A stretch of DNA of 64,000 bases, taken from the NCBI RefSeq assembly GCF_047638075.1, contig NZ_JBLJBV010000042.1, positions 31,296 through 95,295 on the forward strand, given 5' to 3'. Below are positions 16,125 through 23,584 of the stretch, piece after piece (within the stretch, counting starts at the first letter, position 1; every line of letters begins with the position of its first letter). The translations under genes and the position numbers were made by a program. Source of the DNA: UBA6197 sp047638075. GTDB lineage: Bacteria; Pseudomonadota; Alphaproteobacteria; Rhodobacterales; Rhodobacteraceae. Below the pieces are notes generated by a model. It did no database searches, had not been told where the DNA came from, and was given only the letters and a program-made list of their open reading frames with translations.

Positions 16125-16154
16125 GTGTACCTCGTGTGTGTCTGTTTGTGTACC
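16122..16154. repeat. Right pair of TGTGTACC sites at the integrase start
   Basis: TGTGTACC occurs at 16124-16131 and 16147-16154, 23 bases start to start. The first copy overlaps the integrase ATG (CAT on this strand at 16122-16124). The pair matches the one at the left end (12976-13005) in orientation. Recombinase binding here would cover the integrase start region. Confidence 0.45.
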
Positions 16155-16214
16155 AGACGGGGCGCAAAGTCACTTAAATTATTGATATATTTCCTTTTCC
16201 GTGGGGAAATCACT

Positions 16215-16226
16215 TCCGTCAAAAGG
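16215..16226. repeat. Candidate right attachment core (attR)
   Basis: Second copy of TCCGTCAAAAGG (the other is at 12870-12881). Its last bases form part of the luxI ribosome binding site (AAAAGGAG, 9 bases before the ATG at 16235). Insertion at this point would therefore replace everything upstream of the luxI ribosome binding site but leave translation intact. Confidence 0.5.
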
Positions 16227-16234
16227 AGACAATC

Positions 16235-16897
16235 ATGCACAACATTACCTTCGACTTTTCAGATCTTCACCTCCACGGCGCCGCGTTTTACGATTTTCTG
16301 GCACTGCGCAAACAAATCTTTGTCGATCAGCTTGGCTGGGATGTTCCCCATAACGGCACGGTCGAAATGGACCAATACGATACCCCCGTCGCGCATTATT
16401 CGGTGGTTATCCACAACGGCCGCGTTGTGGGCGGTGCGCGGGCAATGCCGACGACTGCGCTTTGGGGACCGCATAGCTATATGCTGCGTGACGCGCATCT
16501 GGGCAAACTTGACCATATCCCGCCAGAGATTTTGCCCCGCGACATCGCCACACCCGAGGTTTGGGAATGTACGCGGCTGGTGATCTCGGACAGTCTCAAG
16601 GCACAAAAAACCCGCGCCACCTGCTTGCGGCTTATCGTGGATGGGTTGGTGACAAGGGCGCGTGGCAATGGTGCGCGCGAAATGATCTGCCTGTCATCCC
16701 TGGCGCTGATGCGGGCGCTGCGACAGACCGGTTACGACGTCCACCGCTACGGGCCCACCTACCGCAACGATGAAGATGGCCGGATCTATGCCGCATTGCG
16801 CATGCCTGCCGAGCTTGCCGATCCAGCCGCGGTTGCGGCGCGAAGGATGGGCATCCAGTCTGTGGCAAACCTTCCTTTGCTTCAGGGCGCCGCCTGA
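16235..16897 (+). CDS. Acyl-homoserine-lactone synthase (LuxI family)
   Basis: 220 residues. Conserved LuxI positions are present: Arg25 and Phe29 (LRKQIFVDQLGW), Trp35, Asp46 and Asp49 (EMDQYDT), Arg69 (GGARAMPT), Glu111 and Arg114 (WECTRLVI). It makes an acyl-homoserine lactone from S-adenosylmethionine and acyl-ACP in the cytoplasm; the chain length cannot be inferred. The ribosome binding site AAGGAG is within the candidate attR. Its likely partner is the LuxR at 12188, now separated by the integrated element, so transcription must come from the element's right end or from new promoter sequence at about 16155-16214. Confidence 0.95.
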   Translation: MHNITFDFSDLHLHGAAFYDFLALRKQIFVDQLGWDVPHNGTVEMDQYDTPVAHYSVVIHNGRVVGGARAMPTTALWGPHSYMLRDAHLGKLDHIPPEILPRDIATPEVWECTRLVISDSLKAQKTRATCLRLIVDGLVTRARGNGAREMICLSSLALMRALRQTGYDVHRYGPTYRNDEDGRIYAALRMPAELADPAAVAARRMGIQSVANLPLLQGAA

Positions 16898-16959
16898 GGG
16901 TAGCCAGAACGCCCCTGCCCGCGCCATAGGCGCACGGCAGCCCTAAAACCGCGCGCCGT

Positions 16960-17388
16960 TCATAGCCGCTGGCGCAGGCGCGTGGCCACCTTTGTCAATT
17001 CGCTGTCGTCAGGGCTTGGCGGCAGCGAAAAGCCGTCAATGCCGTCCTTGAGGTAGGCGGCCGAACTTACATCATGTGGGTGGTGCATCGGCACGATATG
17101 CGCATGGGCATGCGGCACATGAATGCCCGTGTAAAAGAATGAAACCCGCTCTACCCCCCATTCCCCCTTCATCGCGCGCGCGAACTGCTGGCCCAACGCC
17201 ATGATCCGGGCGCTGGTTGCGGGGGGAATGTCCTCAAACCAGACGTGGTGCTTTTTGGGAATAATCAGCGTGTGGCCGGCCCGGATCGGATGCAGGTCCA
17301 GAAAGGCAAGGCACAGATCATCCTCGTACAGACGATGCGCAGGCAGTTTGCCCGCGACAATCCGGCAGAATATGCAATCGTCGCTCAT
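16960..17388 (-). CDS. HIT (histidine triad) family protein
   Basis: 142 residues from ATG 17388. The N-terminus DDCIFCRIVAGKLPAHRLYE and the histidine triad His93-x-His95-x-His97 in VPHAHAHIVP identify a nucleotide phosphoramidase/hydrolase of the HIT superfamily, usually acting on adenosine-linked phosphoramidates or dinucleotides. The frame is open 20 codons upstream, but family members start at this MSDD-like position. It stands between luxI, with which it converges, and the divergent pxp operon. Confidence 0.9.
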   Translation of the reverse strand: MSDDCIFCRIVAGKLPAHRLYEDDLCLAFLDLHPIRAGHTLIIPKKHHVWFEDIPPATSARIMALGQQFARAMKGEWGVERVSFFYTGIHVPHAHAHIVPMHHPHDVSSAAYLKDGIDGFSLPPSPDDSELTKVATRLRQRL

Positions 17389-17588
17389 TTTCGCCCCCAA
17401 TATCAAACGCACTGGCAGCCACGATAAAGCCGCCACCGGGAACCGCAACGCTGATCTGAGACGCCTTTCCTTTGGATTGCTTCAAACTCCGGCAGATTTT
17501 CATGGTTTTTCAAAAGCTGGCATTGCCTTATCGTCTTTGTCGTCACATCCTTGCAGTGATCCGCCGACGCCGAAGCAAAGGACAGGCC

Positions 17589-18356
17589 GTGACCCGAAGC
17601 ATTGATCTGAATTCCGACCTTGGCGAAGGGTTTGGCCCTTGGCCGATGGGTAATGATGCGGCAATGCTGGCGTTGGTCAACAGCGCCAATATCGCCTGCG
17701 GCGGCCATGCGAGTGACCCTGAAACAATGTTTCGCACGCTGTCCCTCGCCGCCGAGCGGGGGGTGAGCGTCGGCGCGCATCCCGGTTACGCCGACCGCGA
17801 AGGCTTTGGCCGCCGCGTGATCCCGATGACCCCCGCCGAAATCAGCCGCATGGTCGCGGCACAAATCGGCGCGCTGATTGGCGTGGCGGCACTGGTGCCG
17901 GTCAAGGTGCGCTACGTCAAGGCGCATGGCGCACTGGCAAACCTGGCCGCCGCCGATGCCTCGGTCGCGGGCGCAATTGTGTCGGCAGTGCGCGCGCTGG
18001 ACCCCGATCTGGCGATACTGGCGATTTCCGGCACCCAGTTGGAGGCCGCCGCGCGCGCCGCCGGGGCCGAGGTTTTTTCCGAGATTTTTGCCGACCGCGC
18101 TTATCAGCCAAACGGGCAGTTGGTGCCGCGCAGCCAACCCGGTGCGGTGATCCACGACCCCGATGAGGCGGCAGCCCGGTTGCTGGCGTTTTTGGAAACC
18201 GGCCGGATGCCGGTGACCGAAGGCCCGCCCATCGCCCTTGCGGCACAGTCGATCTGCGTGCATGGCGATGGCGCCAGCGCCGTCGAAATGGCGCGCCAGA
18301 TCCGCACCCGGCTGGCCGCAGCGGGGGTGACGCTTGCCCCGTTCATCGCGCCCTGA
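17589..18356 (+). CDS. pxpA: 5-oxoprolinase subunit A (LamB/YcsF family)
   Basis: 255 residues from a GTG at 17589 with AAAGGA 6 bases upstream; the frame is open 39 codons further, but this start gives the family length and places SIDLNSDLGEGFGPW at the N-terminus. VNSANIACGGHASDP, GAHPGYADREGFGRR and VKAHGALAN are the conserved metal and substrate regions of PxpA. With PxpB and PxpC it cleaves 5-oxoproline to glutamate using ATP. The stop overlaps the start of pxpB (TGATG), so this is a coupled operon. Confidence 0.94.
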   Translation: MTRSIDLNSDLGEGFGPWPMGNDAAMLALVNSANIACGGHASDPETMFRTLSLAAERGVSVGAHPGYADREGFGRRVIPMTPAEISRMVAAQIGALIGVAALVPVKVRYVKAHGALANLAAADASVAGAIVSAVRALDPDLAILAISGTQLEAAARAAGAEVFSEIFADRAYQPNGQLVPRSQPGAVIHDPDEAAARLLAFLETGRMPVTEGPPIALAAQSICVHGDGASAVEMARQIRTRLAAAGVTLAPFIAP

Positions 18357-19048
18357 TGATGGCTGATCCGCGCTTCATCCCGGTTGCCGACCATGCGCTT
18401 TTGGTCGAATTTGCCACGGAAATATCTGATGCCGCCAACGCCGCCGTGCGCGCGCTGGACCGTGCGCTGGCAGCCGATCCGCCCAAGGGCCTGCGCGAGG
18501 TGGTGCCCGCCTTCGTCAACCTTCTGGTCGATTTCGACCCGGATCTGACTGATCACAGCACGGTCGAGGCTGCCGTGCGCGGCCGTTTGTCCATCCCCGC
18601 GACCAAGGCCCCCGCCGCCACGACACGCGTGGTCGAGGTGTGCTATGATCCTGATCTGGCGCGCGATCTGGCCGCCGTTGCCGCCGCCACCGGGCTGGAG
18701 GACGAGGCGGTAATTAAGGCGCATCTGGCCGGGGATTACCGCGTGTTCATGTATGGCTTTGCGCCGGGCTACGCCTATCTGGCCGGGGTTCCGCCCGCGA
18801 TCCGGGTGCCGCGCAAACCCGCACCGCTGCGCGGGATCACGGCGGGCAGCGTGCTGATTGCGGGGCCGCAATGCCTTGTAACCACGCTGACGATGCCCAC
18901 CGGCTGGTCGATCATCGGCCGCTCGCCCACGCAGATACTCTGCGATGATCCGGCCCGCCCGTTCCTGTTTGACGTGGGCGACCGGGTCAGTTTCAAACGT
19001 ATCGACCGCGCCACGTTCGAGCGCGCGCAAAAGGTGGGGCAGCCATGA
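18356..19048 (+). CDS. pxpB: 5-oxoprolinase subunit B (KipI-like)
   Basis: 230 residues. DHALLVEFATEISDAANAAV at the N-terminus and the C-terminal cyclophilin-like half with FMYGFAPGYAYLAGVPPAI and TGWSIIGRSP are typical of PxpB, formerly KipI/AHS1. It is the second subunit of ATP-dependent 5-oxoprolinase, thought to work with PxpC on the phosphorylated intermediate. ATG 18356 overlaps the pxpA stop; ATG 18359 is an equal alternative. Its own stop overlaps pxpC by four bases (ATGA). Confidence 0.94.
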   Translation: MMADPRFIPVADHALLVEFATEISDAANAAVRALDRALAADPPKGLREVVPAFVNLLVDFDPDLTDHSTVEAAVRGRLSIPATKAPAATTRVVEVCYDPDLARDLAAVAAATGLEDEAVIKAHLAGDYRVFMYGFAPGYAYLAGVPPAIRVPRKPAPLRGITAGSVLIAGPQCLVTTLTMPTGWSIIGRSPTQILCDDPARPFLFDVGDRVSFKRIDRATFERAQKVGQP

Positions 19049-19998
19049 CCGAGGCGCGTTTCAGGGTCATTTCCGCCGGGCCGCATGTGTCGGTGCAGGA
19101 TGCGGGCCGGTTCGGGCATATGCGGTTCGGGGTGCCCGCCTCTGGGCCGATGGACCGCACCGCCCACGCGATTGCCAACACCGCGCTGGCCTGCCCGCCC
19201 GAGGCAGCGGCGATCGAAATTTCTTTGGGCGGCTTGGTGCTTGAATGCCTTTCAGGCGCGCTTAGCGTAGCGGTTGCCGGGGGTGGTTTCATCGTTGACG
19301 TGGGCGAAACCCGATCCGGGGCGTGGACAGTCCATACGGTCCGTGCGGGGCAACGGCTGGCGGTTCGGCGCGGACCGTGGGGCAGTTGGGCCTACCTTGC
19401 CTTTGCGGGGGTGCTGGTTGCGCACAACTGGTTGGGCCACGCCGCAACACACTCCATGTCGGGCCTGGGCGGGGGCAGGCTGTTGCCGGGTCAAGAGTTG
19501 GTCGTGACCAACACACGGGTCGTCACCCACGAGGCGGTCACTATACCCTGCCCCGTTTTTGCCCGCCCCCTGCACCGGATAAGGATCGTCATGGGGCCGC
19601 AAGATCACTTCTTTGACGCAGCGGCGCAAACAAGCCTTCTTTATGAACCCTTCAGCATGACGCCCGCCTACGACCGTATGGGTGTGCGGCTGAGTGGCCC
19701 CCCCCTAAGCCCGGTTGGTGCCCTTTCAATCCCGTCCGAGCCGATTTTGCGGGGTTCGATCCAGGTTACCGGGGATGGTGTGGCAACAATTCTTCTGGCC
19801 GATCATCAGACCACCGGCGGTTACCCGAAAATCGCTACCATCGTCTCTTCTGAACTGGACGGGTTGGTGCAACTGCGCGCACGCGATCAGTTGCGCTTCA
19901 TTGCGATCCCCCCCCCCGAGGCCGTGCATCGCGCCCGTCATCACGCCGCCAAGCTGCGCCAATACCTTGCCACGCTCGCAGCCGCACCGCTAGGCTGA
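19045..19998 (+). CDS. pxpC: 5-oxoprolinase subunit C (KipA-like)
   Basis: 317 residues. The start (RFRVISAGPHVSVQDAGRFG, then GVPASGPMDR) and the C-terminal TTGGYPKIATIVSSELDG are characteristic of the AHS2/PxpC (biotin-dependent carboxylase-like) family. It completes PxpABC and recycles 5-oxoproline, a by-product of glutamine, glutamate and glutathione chemistry. The gene ends overlapping the end of the converging aroQ by 9 bases. Confidence 0.94.
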   Translation: MTEARFRVISAGPHVSVQDAGRFGHMRFGVPASGPMDRTAHAIANTALACPPEAAAIEISLGGLVLECLSGALSVAVAGGGFIVDVGETRSGAWTVHTVRAGQRLAVRRGPWGSWAYLAFAGVLVAHNWLGHAATHSMSGLGGGRLLPGQELVVTNTRVVTHEAVTIPCPVFARPLHRIRIVMGPQDHFFDAAAQTSLLYEPFSMTPAYDRMGVRLSGPPLSPVGALSIPSEPILRGSIQVTGDGVATILLADHQTTGGYPKIATIVSSELDGLVQLRARDQLRFIAIPPPEAVHRARHHAAKLRQYLATLAAAPLG

Positions 19999-20436
19999 CA
20001 AGATCGAACAGATCCGCCGGGTGGCAAGCGCGTATCCCTCGACCCCAAGACCGACCAAAACCCCGTCAGCACGCAGGCTGATGTAAGAGTGATGGCGAAA
20101 TACCTCGCGTTTATGAACATTGGAAATGTGGCATTCCATCACCGGCCCCTCAAAGGTGTTCAGCGCATCCAGAATGGCTACCGACGTATGGGTGAACGCC
20201 CCGGCATTGATGACGATGCCACAGGCTTTTTGGCGGGCCTCATGGATCGTGTCGATCAACACACCTTCGTGGTTGGATTGAAACAGCCGCACGTCAAAGC
20301 CCTTTTCGGTAGCCACGGCGGCGCAGTTGCGTTCAACGTCAGCCAGCGTGTTCGTGCCATAAATTTCGGGCTGGCGCTGACCCAGAAGGTTCAGGTTCGG
20401 GCCGTTGAGGATGTAGATCGTTTTGCTGGGCGTCAT
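19990..20436 (-). CDS. aroQ: 3-dehydroquinate dehydratase, type II
   Basis: 148 residues, the normal type II length. IYILNGPNLNLLGQRQPEIY at residues 7-26 contains the catalytic tyrosine (Tyr26), INAGAFTHTS the substrate-binding loop, and MECHISNVHKREVFRHHSY the conserved histidine segment. It converts 3-dehydroquinate to 3-dehydroshikimate in the shikimate pathway. The ATG at 20436 has GGAGAG upstream; an open frame of 14 more codons is probably not translated. The 3' end overlaps pxpC on the opposite strand. Confidence 0.95.
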   Translation of the reverse strand: MTPSKTIYILNGPNLNLLGQRQPEIYGTNTLADVERNCAAVATEKGFDVRLFQSNHEGVLIDTIHEARQKACGIVINAGAFTHTSVAILDALNTFEGPVMECHISNVHKREVFRHHSYISLRADGVLVGLGVEGYALATRRICSILSA

Positions 20437-20618
20437 GACTCTCTCCGTTTGGCACATCATCACGACAAAACCGGCCAAGGAAAGCAGAAATCCACATCAA
20501 TCGGGCCCGTTGCCTTTCAGCTACGGGTAATTTTCCCCGTCATGGCCGCCGCATCACGTCCGGGCGCTTTGAAACAACCCGGACGCTGCCGTGACCGCCA
20601 TGACATGGCGCGGTGGTC

Positions 20619-21527
20619 TTACTCGTCCACGCGGTAGACCAGCACATCGCAGGCCGCATCGCGGATCAGTTTTCGGGTAACGCTGCCAATCAACGCGCGC
20701 CGAATTATATTGGTGCGGCCGGGGCCCACGACCATCACATCGACCTTCGGGCTGCGCGTAGCGCGCACCAGGCAAAACGCCGGATCACCCGATAAAACCC
20801 GTGTCGTGACGGCCGGCTGCGCCCGGTCAAGGCCACGGGCAAGCCCGTGCAGATAATCGGCTGCCCTTTGCTCCATCGCCTCGCGATGGGCGGTTATGGC
20901 ACCCTGACCTTCCCCTGCGCGCAACATCGCGCTTTTGAGCTGCTGCGGAATATGCACCGCCTGCACCAGATACAAAACCGCCTTGGGCAAGGCATTGGCC
21001 ACAAACGACATCGCCAGCGCCGCTTCATCAGTCCCGTCCGTTGCAACCAGCGCGCGCCGATAGGGCCGCTCAACCGGGCGCTTGATCACCAAAACCGGTG
21101 CGCGGGCCAGATGGATCACCCGGTCAGTCGTTGAGCCCAGAAGCTTTTCAACGATGCGGGGGTTTTCATGCGCGCGCATCACGATCAGGCCGGGGCGGCG
21201 TTCTTCGCACACCTCCAGCAGGCGCGCCGAGGGCGTGCCAACCTCGATCAGAACCGTGGCGCTTTCATCCGCGCCCAAACGGGCCAGCGCCGCCACAATA
21301 TCATCACGCACGGAAAGCTCGGCCTGATGGCGCAGCGTGGTGACATCGGGTGCCATCCAGTCTGTCATAGCCACGTCCAGCACATGCACTACAGTAAGCG
21401 AAACGCCACTGTCGGCGGCGACCTCGATCGCGCGGGCCAAAACCGCCTCATCTTGCGGAAGCTGACCAACGGCGGCAAGAACGCCACCTTTCAACGGCGT
21501 TGCTGCACTCATTTTTTCATCTTGCAT
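20619..21527 (-). CDS. Universal stress protein with two UspA domains
   Basis: 302 residues forming two UspA folds, about 10-150 and 158-300. The ATP-binding type motif is visible in the second (GPGRTNIIRRALIGSVTRKL) and partly in the first (VEKLLGSTTDRVIHLARAPV). Tandem Usp proteins bind ATP and help survival under stress or anaerobiosis; the exact role is unknown. A small unknown gene ends 6 bases upstream on the same strand, so the two are likely co-transcribed. Confidence 0.88.
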   Translation of the reverse strand: MQDEKMSAATPLKGGVLAAVGQLPQDEAVLARAIEVAADSGVSLTVVHVLDVAMTDWMAPDVTTLRHQAELSVRDDIVAALARLGADESATVLIEVGTPSARLLEVCEERRPGLIVMRAHENPRIVEKLLGSTTDRVIHLARAPVLVIKRPVERPYRRALVATDGTDEAALAMSFVANALPKAVLYLVQAVHIPQQLKSAMLRAGEGQGAITAHREAMEQRAADYLHGLARGLDRAQPAVTTRVLSGDPAFCLVRATRSPKVDVMVVGPGRTNIIRRALIGSVTRKLIRDAACDVLVYRVDE

Positions 21528-21533
21528 TCGTTG

Positions 21534-21833
21534 CTATGCCTTTTCTTCAAGCTCGCTTTCCCCGACGTCGGGTGCTTTTGCCAATATGGCAGAAGTTTCC
21601 ATCATCGCCAATGCGGCATGGTAGGCAGCCACCGCCGGCATCATGGACATAGCAAGCCCCGAGGATAACATCCCCGTTTCCCATGCCCCCATCGGTGTCA
21701 TTGTCGGGGCGCGCCGCGTGGCGCATGGCCGCGATAGTGTTTCCTCCAACCGCTTGGCTACATCGCCCTTGCGGGCGACCACTTTCCCCCGTGCGGGCAA
21801 GAGTTCAGCAAAATCTGCGGAACAAATCATCAT
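21534..21833 (-). CDS. Small unknown protein upstream of the Usp gene
   Basis: 99 residues from ATG 21833, chosen because AAGGAG lies 9 bases upstream; the frame continues 43 codons further. An Arg/Lys-containing first half (ARGKVVARKGDVAKRLEETL) is followed by a Met/Ala-rich helical stretch (ETGMLSSGLAMSMMPAVAAY) and an acidic tail. The pattern is a little reminiscent of phasins or other granule-associated helical proteins, but I cannot assign a family. It ends 6 bases before the universal stress protein start, implying shared expression. Confidence 0.6.
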   Translation of the reverse strand: MMICSADFAELLPARGKVVARKGDVAKRLEETLSRPCATRRAPTMTPMGAWETGMLSSGLAMSMMPAVAAYHAALAMMETSAILAKAPDVGESELEEKA

Positions 21834-22768
21834 GGATCCAGCTCCTTCAAACGCGGATTGGTGGGTTTCCCCCCACCGGGGCTGGCCCCCCCAGGGCCTA
21901 AGGCAACACCCCCCGCCCACGATGTGGCCGGGCAGACGACTGTGGATCACGCCCACAAACACCAGGAAAAAGTTGCATTGAAAGACGCACGAAACGCCCC
22001 ACCGCGCCCCTCTGCGCAGGTCTTGAAACCTGCATGGGCACTGTCTTGGTGCTTCAAAGAATATGGCATGTCATCCCCCAAGCATCAAAAGCCGACGTCA
22101 CCGCGATGGCACCCAACTTGTCTGGGGCCAGGATCGTCTACAAGGAAACGGGCAGCCTATTTGAAAGAGTTCAAGGCGCCCCCTCCGATCATTGACCGGA
22201 AAACACTTGCTGCATACCCCCATTCCGTCAGTCGGGGCTAACGGCGGGCTATAGATCAGCCCGCATATGACAGACACTTTTCACAACTGCCAAACATCAA
22301 CATGGCAGCATCATGGGGCAAACACCTTACAGTTGCAACTGTCATGCGTCAGGGCGCGGCCATTTGGCGCATAAGTGCCGAATGATGGGCCGTTGACGCC
22401 ACAACACGCCCCCCATTGCGCCCAACATCACCGTCAGAGATTGACGAACGTCACAACCGCGCCTACCTCTTGTCATATGAAGGCGCATATGGATCATTTT
22501 CGTTTCCGATTGCTGACCCGCCCTGTTCCCCGGGCGGAATAGGCGCGTTCGCGCCTGCCAAACCCCCGGGGATCACTGACATTCCATAAAGCAGCGTTAC
22601 TATTGCCCATGGGATGACACAGCCTGCACTGCCTTCCTTTGCCACCCTACGTCTTCTGCTTCAGGTTTCCACGACCCGCATTCTTACCTTATGTTTTCCA
22701 GGTACCTGCCCCTTTTAGCCCTGGCTTATTCGCTGCCGCCCCTAACGAAAAACAAGATGGAGCCCGCC
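21834..22768. other. Long intergenic region without recognised gene
   Basis: 935 bases. Open frames at 21858-22241 (plus) and 22463-22645 (minus, GTG start, one hydrophobic stretch) have no recognised similarity and poor initiation signals. A 7-bp stem (GCGGGCT/AGCCCGC) lies near 22235-22255. No rRNA, tRNA or known riboswitch is recognised. The stretch must hold the promoters of the stress-protein pair (leftward) and of the Rnk-like gene (rightward). Confidence 0.5.
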
Positions 22769-23206
22769 ATGACCACCAAGACCAAACCCGCCAGCAAAAC
22801 GTCGCGCCGCCCGAAGATCGTCTTGTGTCAGGACACGTTGGACCGGCTGGAATCGATGGCCGAAGGCGCGTTTCAGCGCAACCCTGCCATGGCTGATCGC
22901 CTGCTGGAAGAATTGGGCCGCGCCCAGATCGTTGCCCCCGGCAAGATGCCAGCCAATGTTGTGGCCATCGGCAATGATGTGACCTACCGCGACGAAGCCA
23001 CCGGCATTGAAAAGACCGTCCGGCTGGTTTTCCCCGAAGACGCCGATATCGCCGCGCAGCGCATTTCGGTGATGACGCCCATGGGTGTCGCGCTGCTGGG
23101 CCTTACCGAAGGTGCGGCGTTCTACTGGGACACCCGCGATGACCAGCGCCGCACCCTGACCGTCATGCGCGTATCGCCAGCCCGCACTGATGGCGACGAA
23201 GGCTGA
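22769..23206 (+). CDS. rnk: Nucleoside diphosphate kinase regulator-like (Rnk, GreA/GreB C-terminal domain)
   Basis: 145 residues from ATG 22769 with GGAG upstream. After a basic leader, the body matches Rnk: a short N-terminal helical region (CQDTLDRLESMAEGAF) and then the GreA/GreB C-terminal FKBP-like domain from about residue 62 (VTYRDEATGIEKTVRLVFPE, SVMTPMGVALLGLTEG). Rnk binds RNA polymerase near the secondary channel but lacks the GreA coiled coil that triggers cleavage. It stands upstream of a zinc-ribbon gene and mscS, perhaps as a separate unit. Confidence 0.82.
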   Translation: MTTKTKPASKTSRRPKIVLCQDTLDRLESMAEGAFQRNPAMADRLLEELGRAQIVAPGKMPANVVAIGNDVTYRDEATGIEKTVRLVFPEDADIAAQRISVMTPMGVALLGLTEGAAFYWDTRDDQRRTLTVMRVSPARTDGDEG

Positions 23207-23323
23207 AAGGTGGTTACCTCAACTACGGCCCCTTGCGCCGCACATGCCCCGCCCGGGGATGAAAACCCCATGATCTGAACGAAATGGGGGCCGTCTCCGG
23301 GAAACACTCAGCTGTCGTTTCAA

Positions 23324-23584
23324 ATGACCAATCCGGAGCCAGTTCCCATGTCACGTCTACCCATGCGCGCGATCTGCCTCGGGTGCCACGCCCCCCTGCC
23401 CCGCGCCGCTGCAATCCGCTGTCCGCATTGCCACCACCCGATCAGGGCTGCGCACACCGTACCGGGGGCCTTTTGCCGCACCTGTTTTCGCCCGTTGCCA
23501 CCCCATCATAGCGGTCCCTGCCCCGACTGTTCGCGGCCCCGCCGGCGGCCGCCCTTGCCCGTAGGCGAAAGGCGGACGCTATGA
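23324..23584 (+). CDS. Small double zinc-ribbon protein
   Basis: 86 residues with four Cys-x2-Cys pairs: CLGC, CPHC, CRTC and CPDC, spaced as two zinc ribbons, followed by an Arg/Pro-rich tail. No enzyme domain is present. ATG 23348 is an alternative start that removes eight residues. The end overlaps the ATG of the mechanosensitive channel gene (ATGA), so the two are translated together. The function is unknown; the Cys pairs make metal binding very likely, with nucleic acid or protein contact a guess. Confidence 0.7.
   Translation: MTNPEPVPMSRLPMRAICLGCHAPLPRAAAIRCPHCHHPIRAAHTVPGAFCRTCFRPLPPHHSGPCPDCSRPRRRPPLPVGERRTL

Larger units (their letters stand above)
12870..16226. mobile_element. 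Integrated element (~3.36 kb) between luxR and luxI
   Basis: Bounded by 12-bp direct repeats, the segment contains at its right end a tyrosine recombinase gene reading inward, and at its left a broken DUF4236 gene, a tandem repeat and three small overlapping unknown genes. None of these belongs to a quorum-sensing locus. It has no recognisable replication, transfer or capsid genes, so it is either a minimal integrative element, a satellite, or a decayed remnant. Pairs of TGTGTACC near both ends look like integrase arm sites. Its codon use and noncoding style (runs of C and G, CCCCTCT and AGCACCT words) differ from the flanks. Boundaries rest on the repeat only. Confidence 0.72.

Noticed and set aside
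21858..22241. Rightward frame of 127 codons in the intergenic region
   Set aside because: Pro/Lys-rich translation without family resemblance; its start lies inside the leader of the leftward gene at 21833.
22463..22645. Leftward 60-codon frame with a hydrophobic stretch
   Set aside because: GTG start, no known family, Gly/Pro-rich second half; not enough evidence to annotate.
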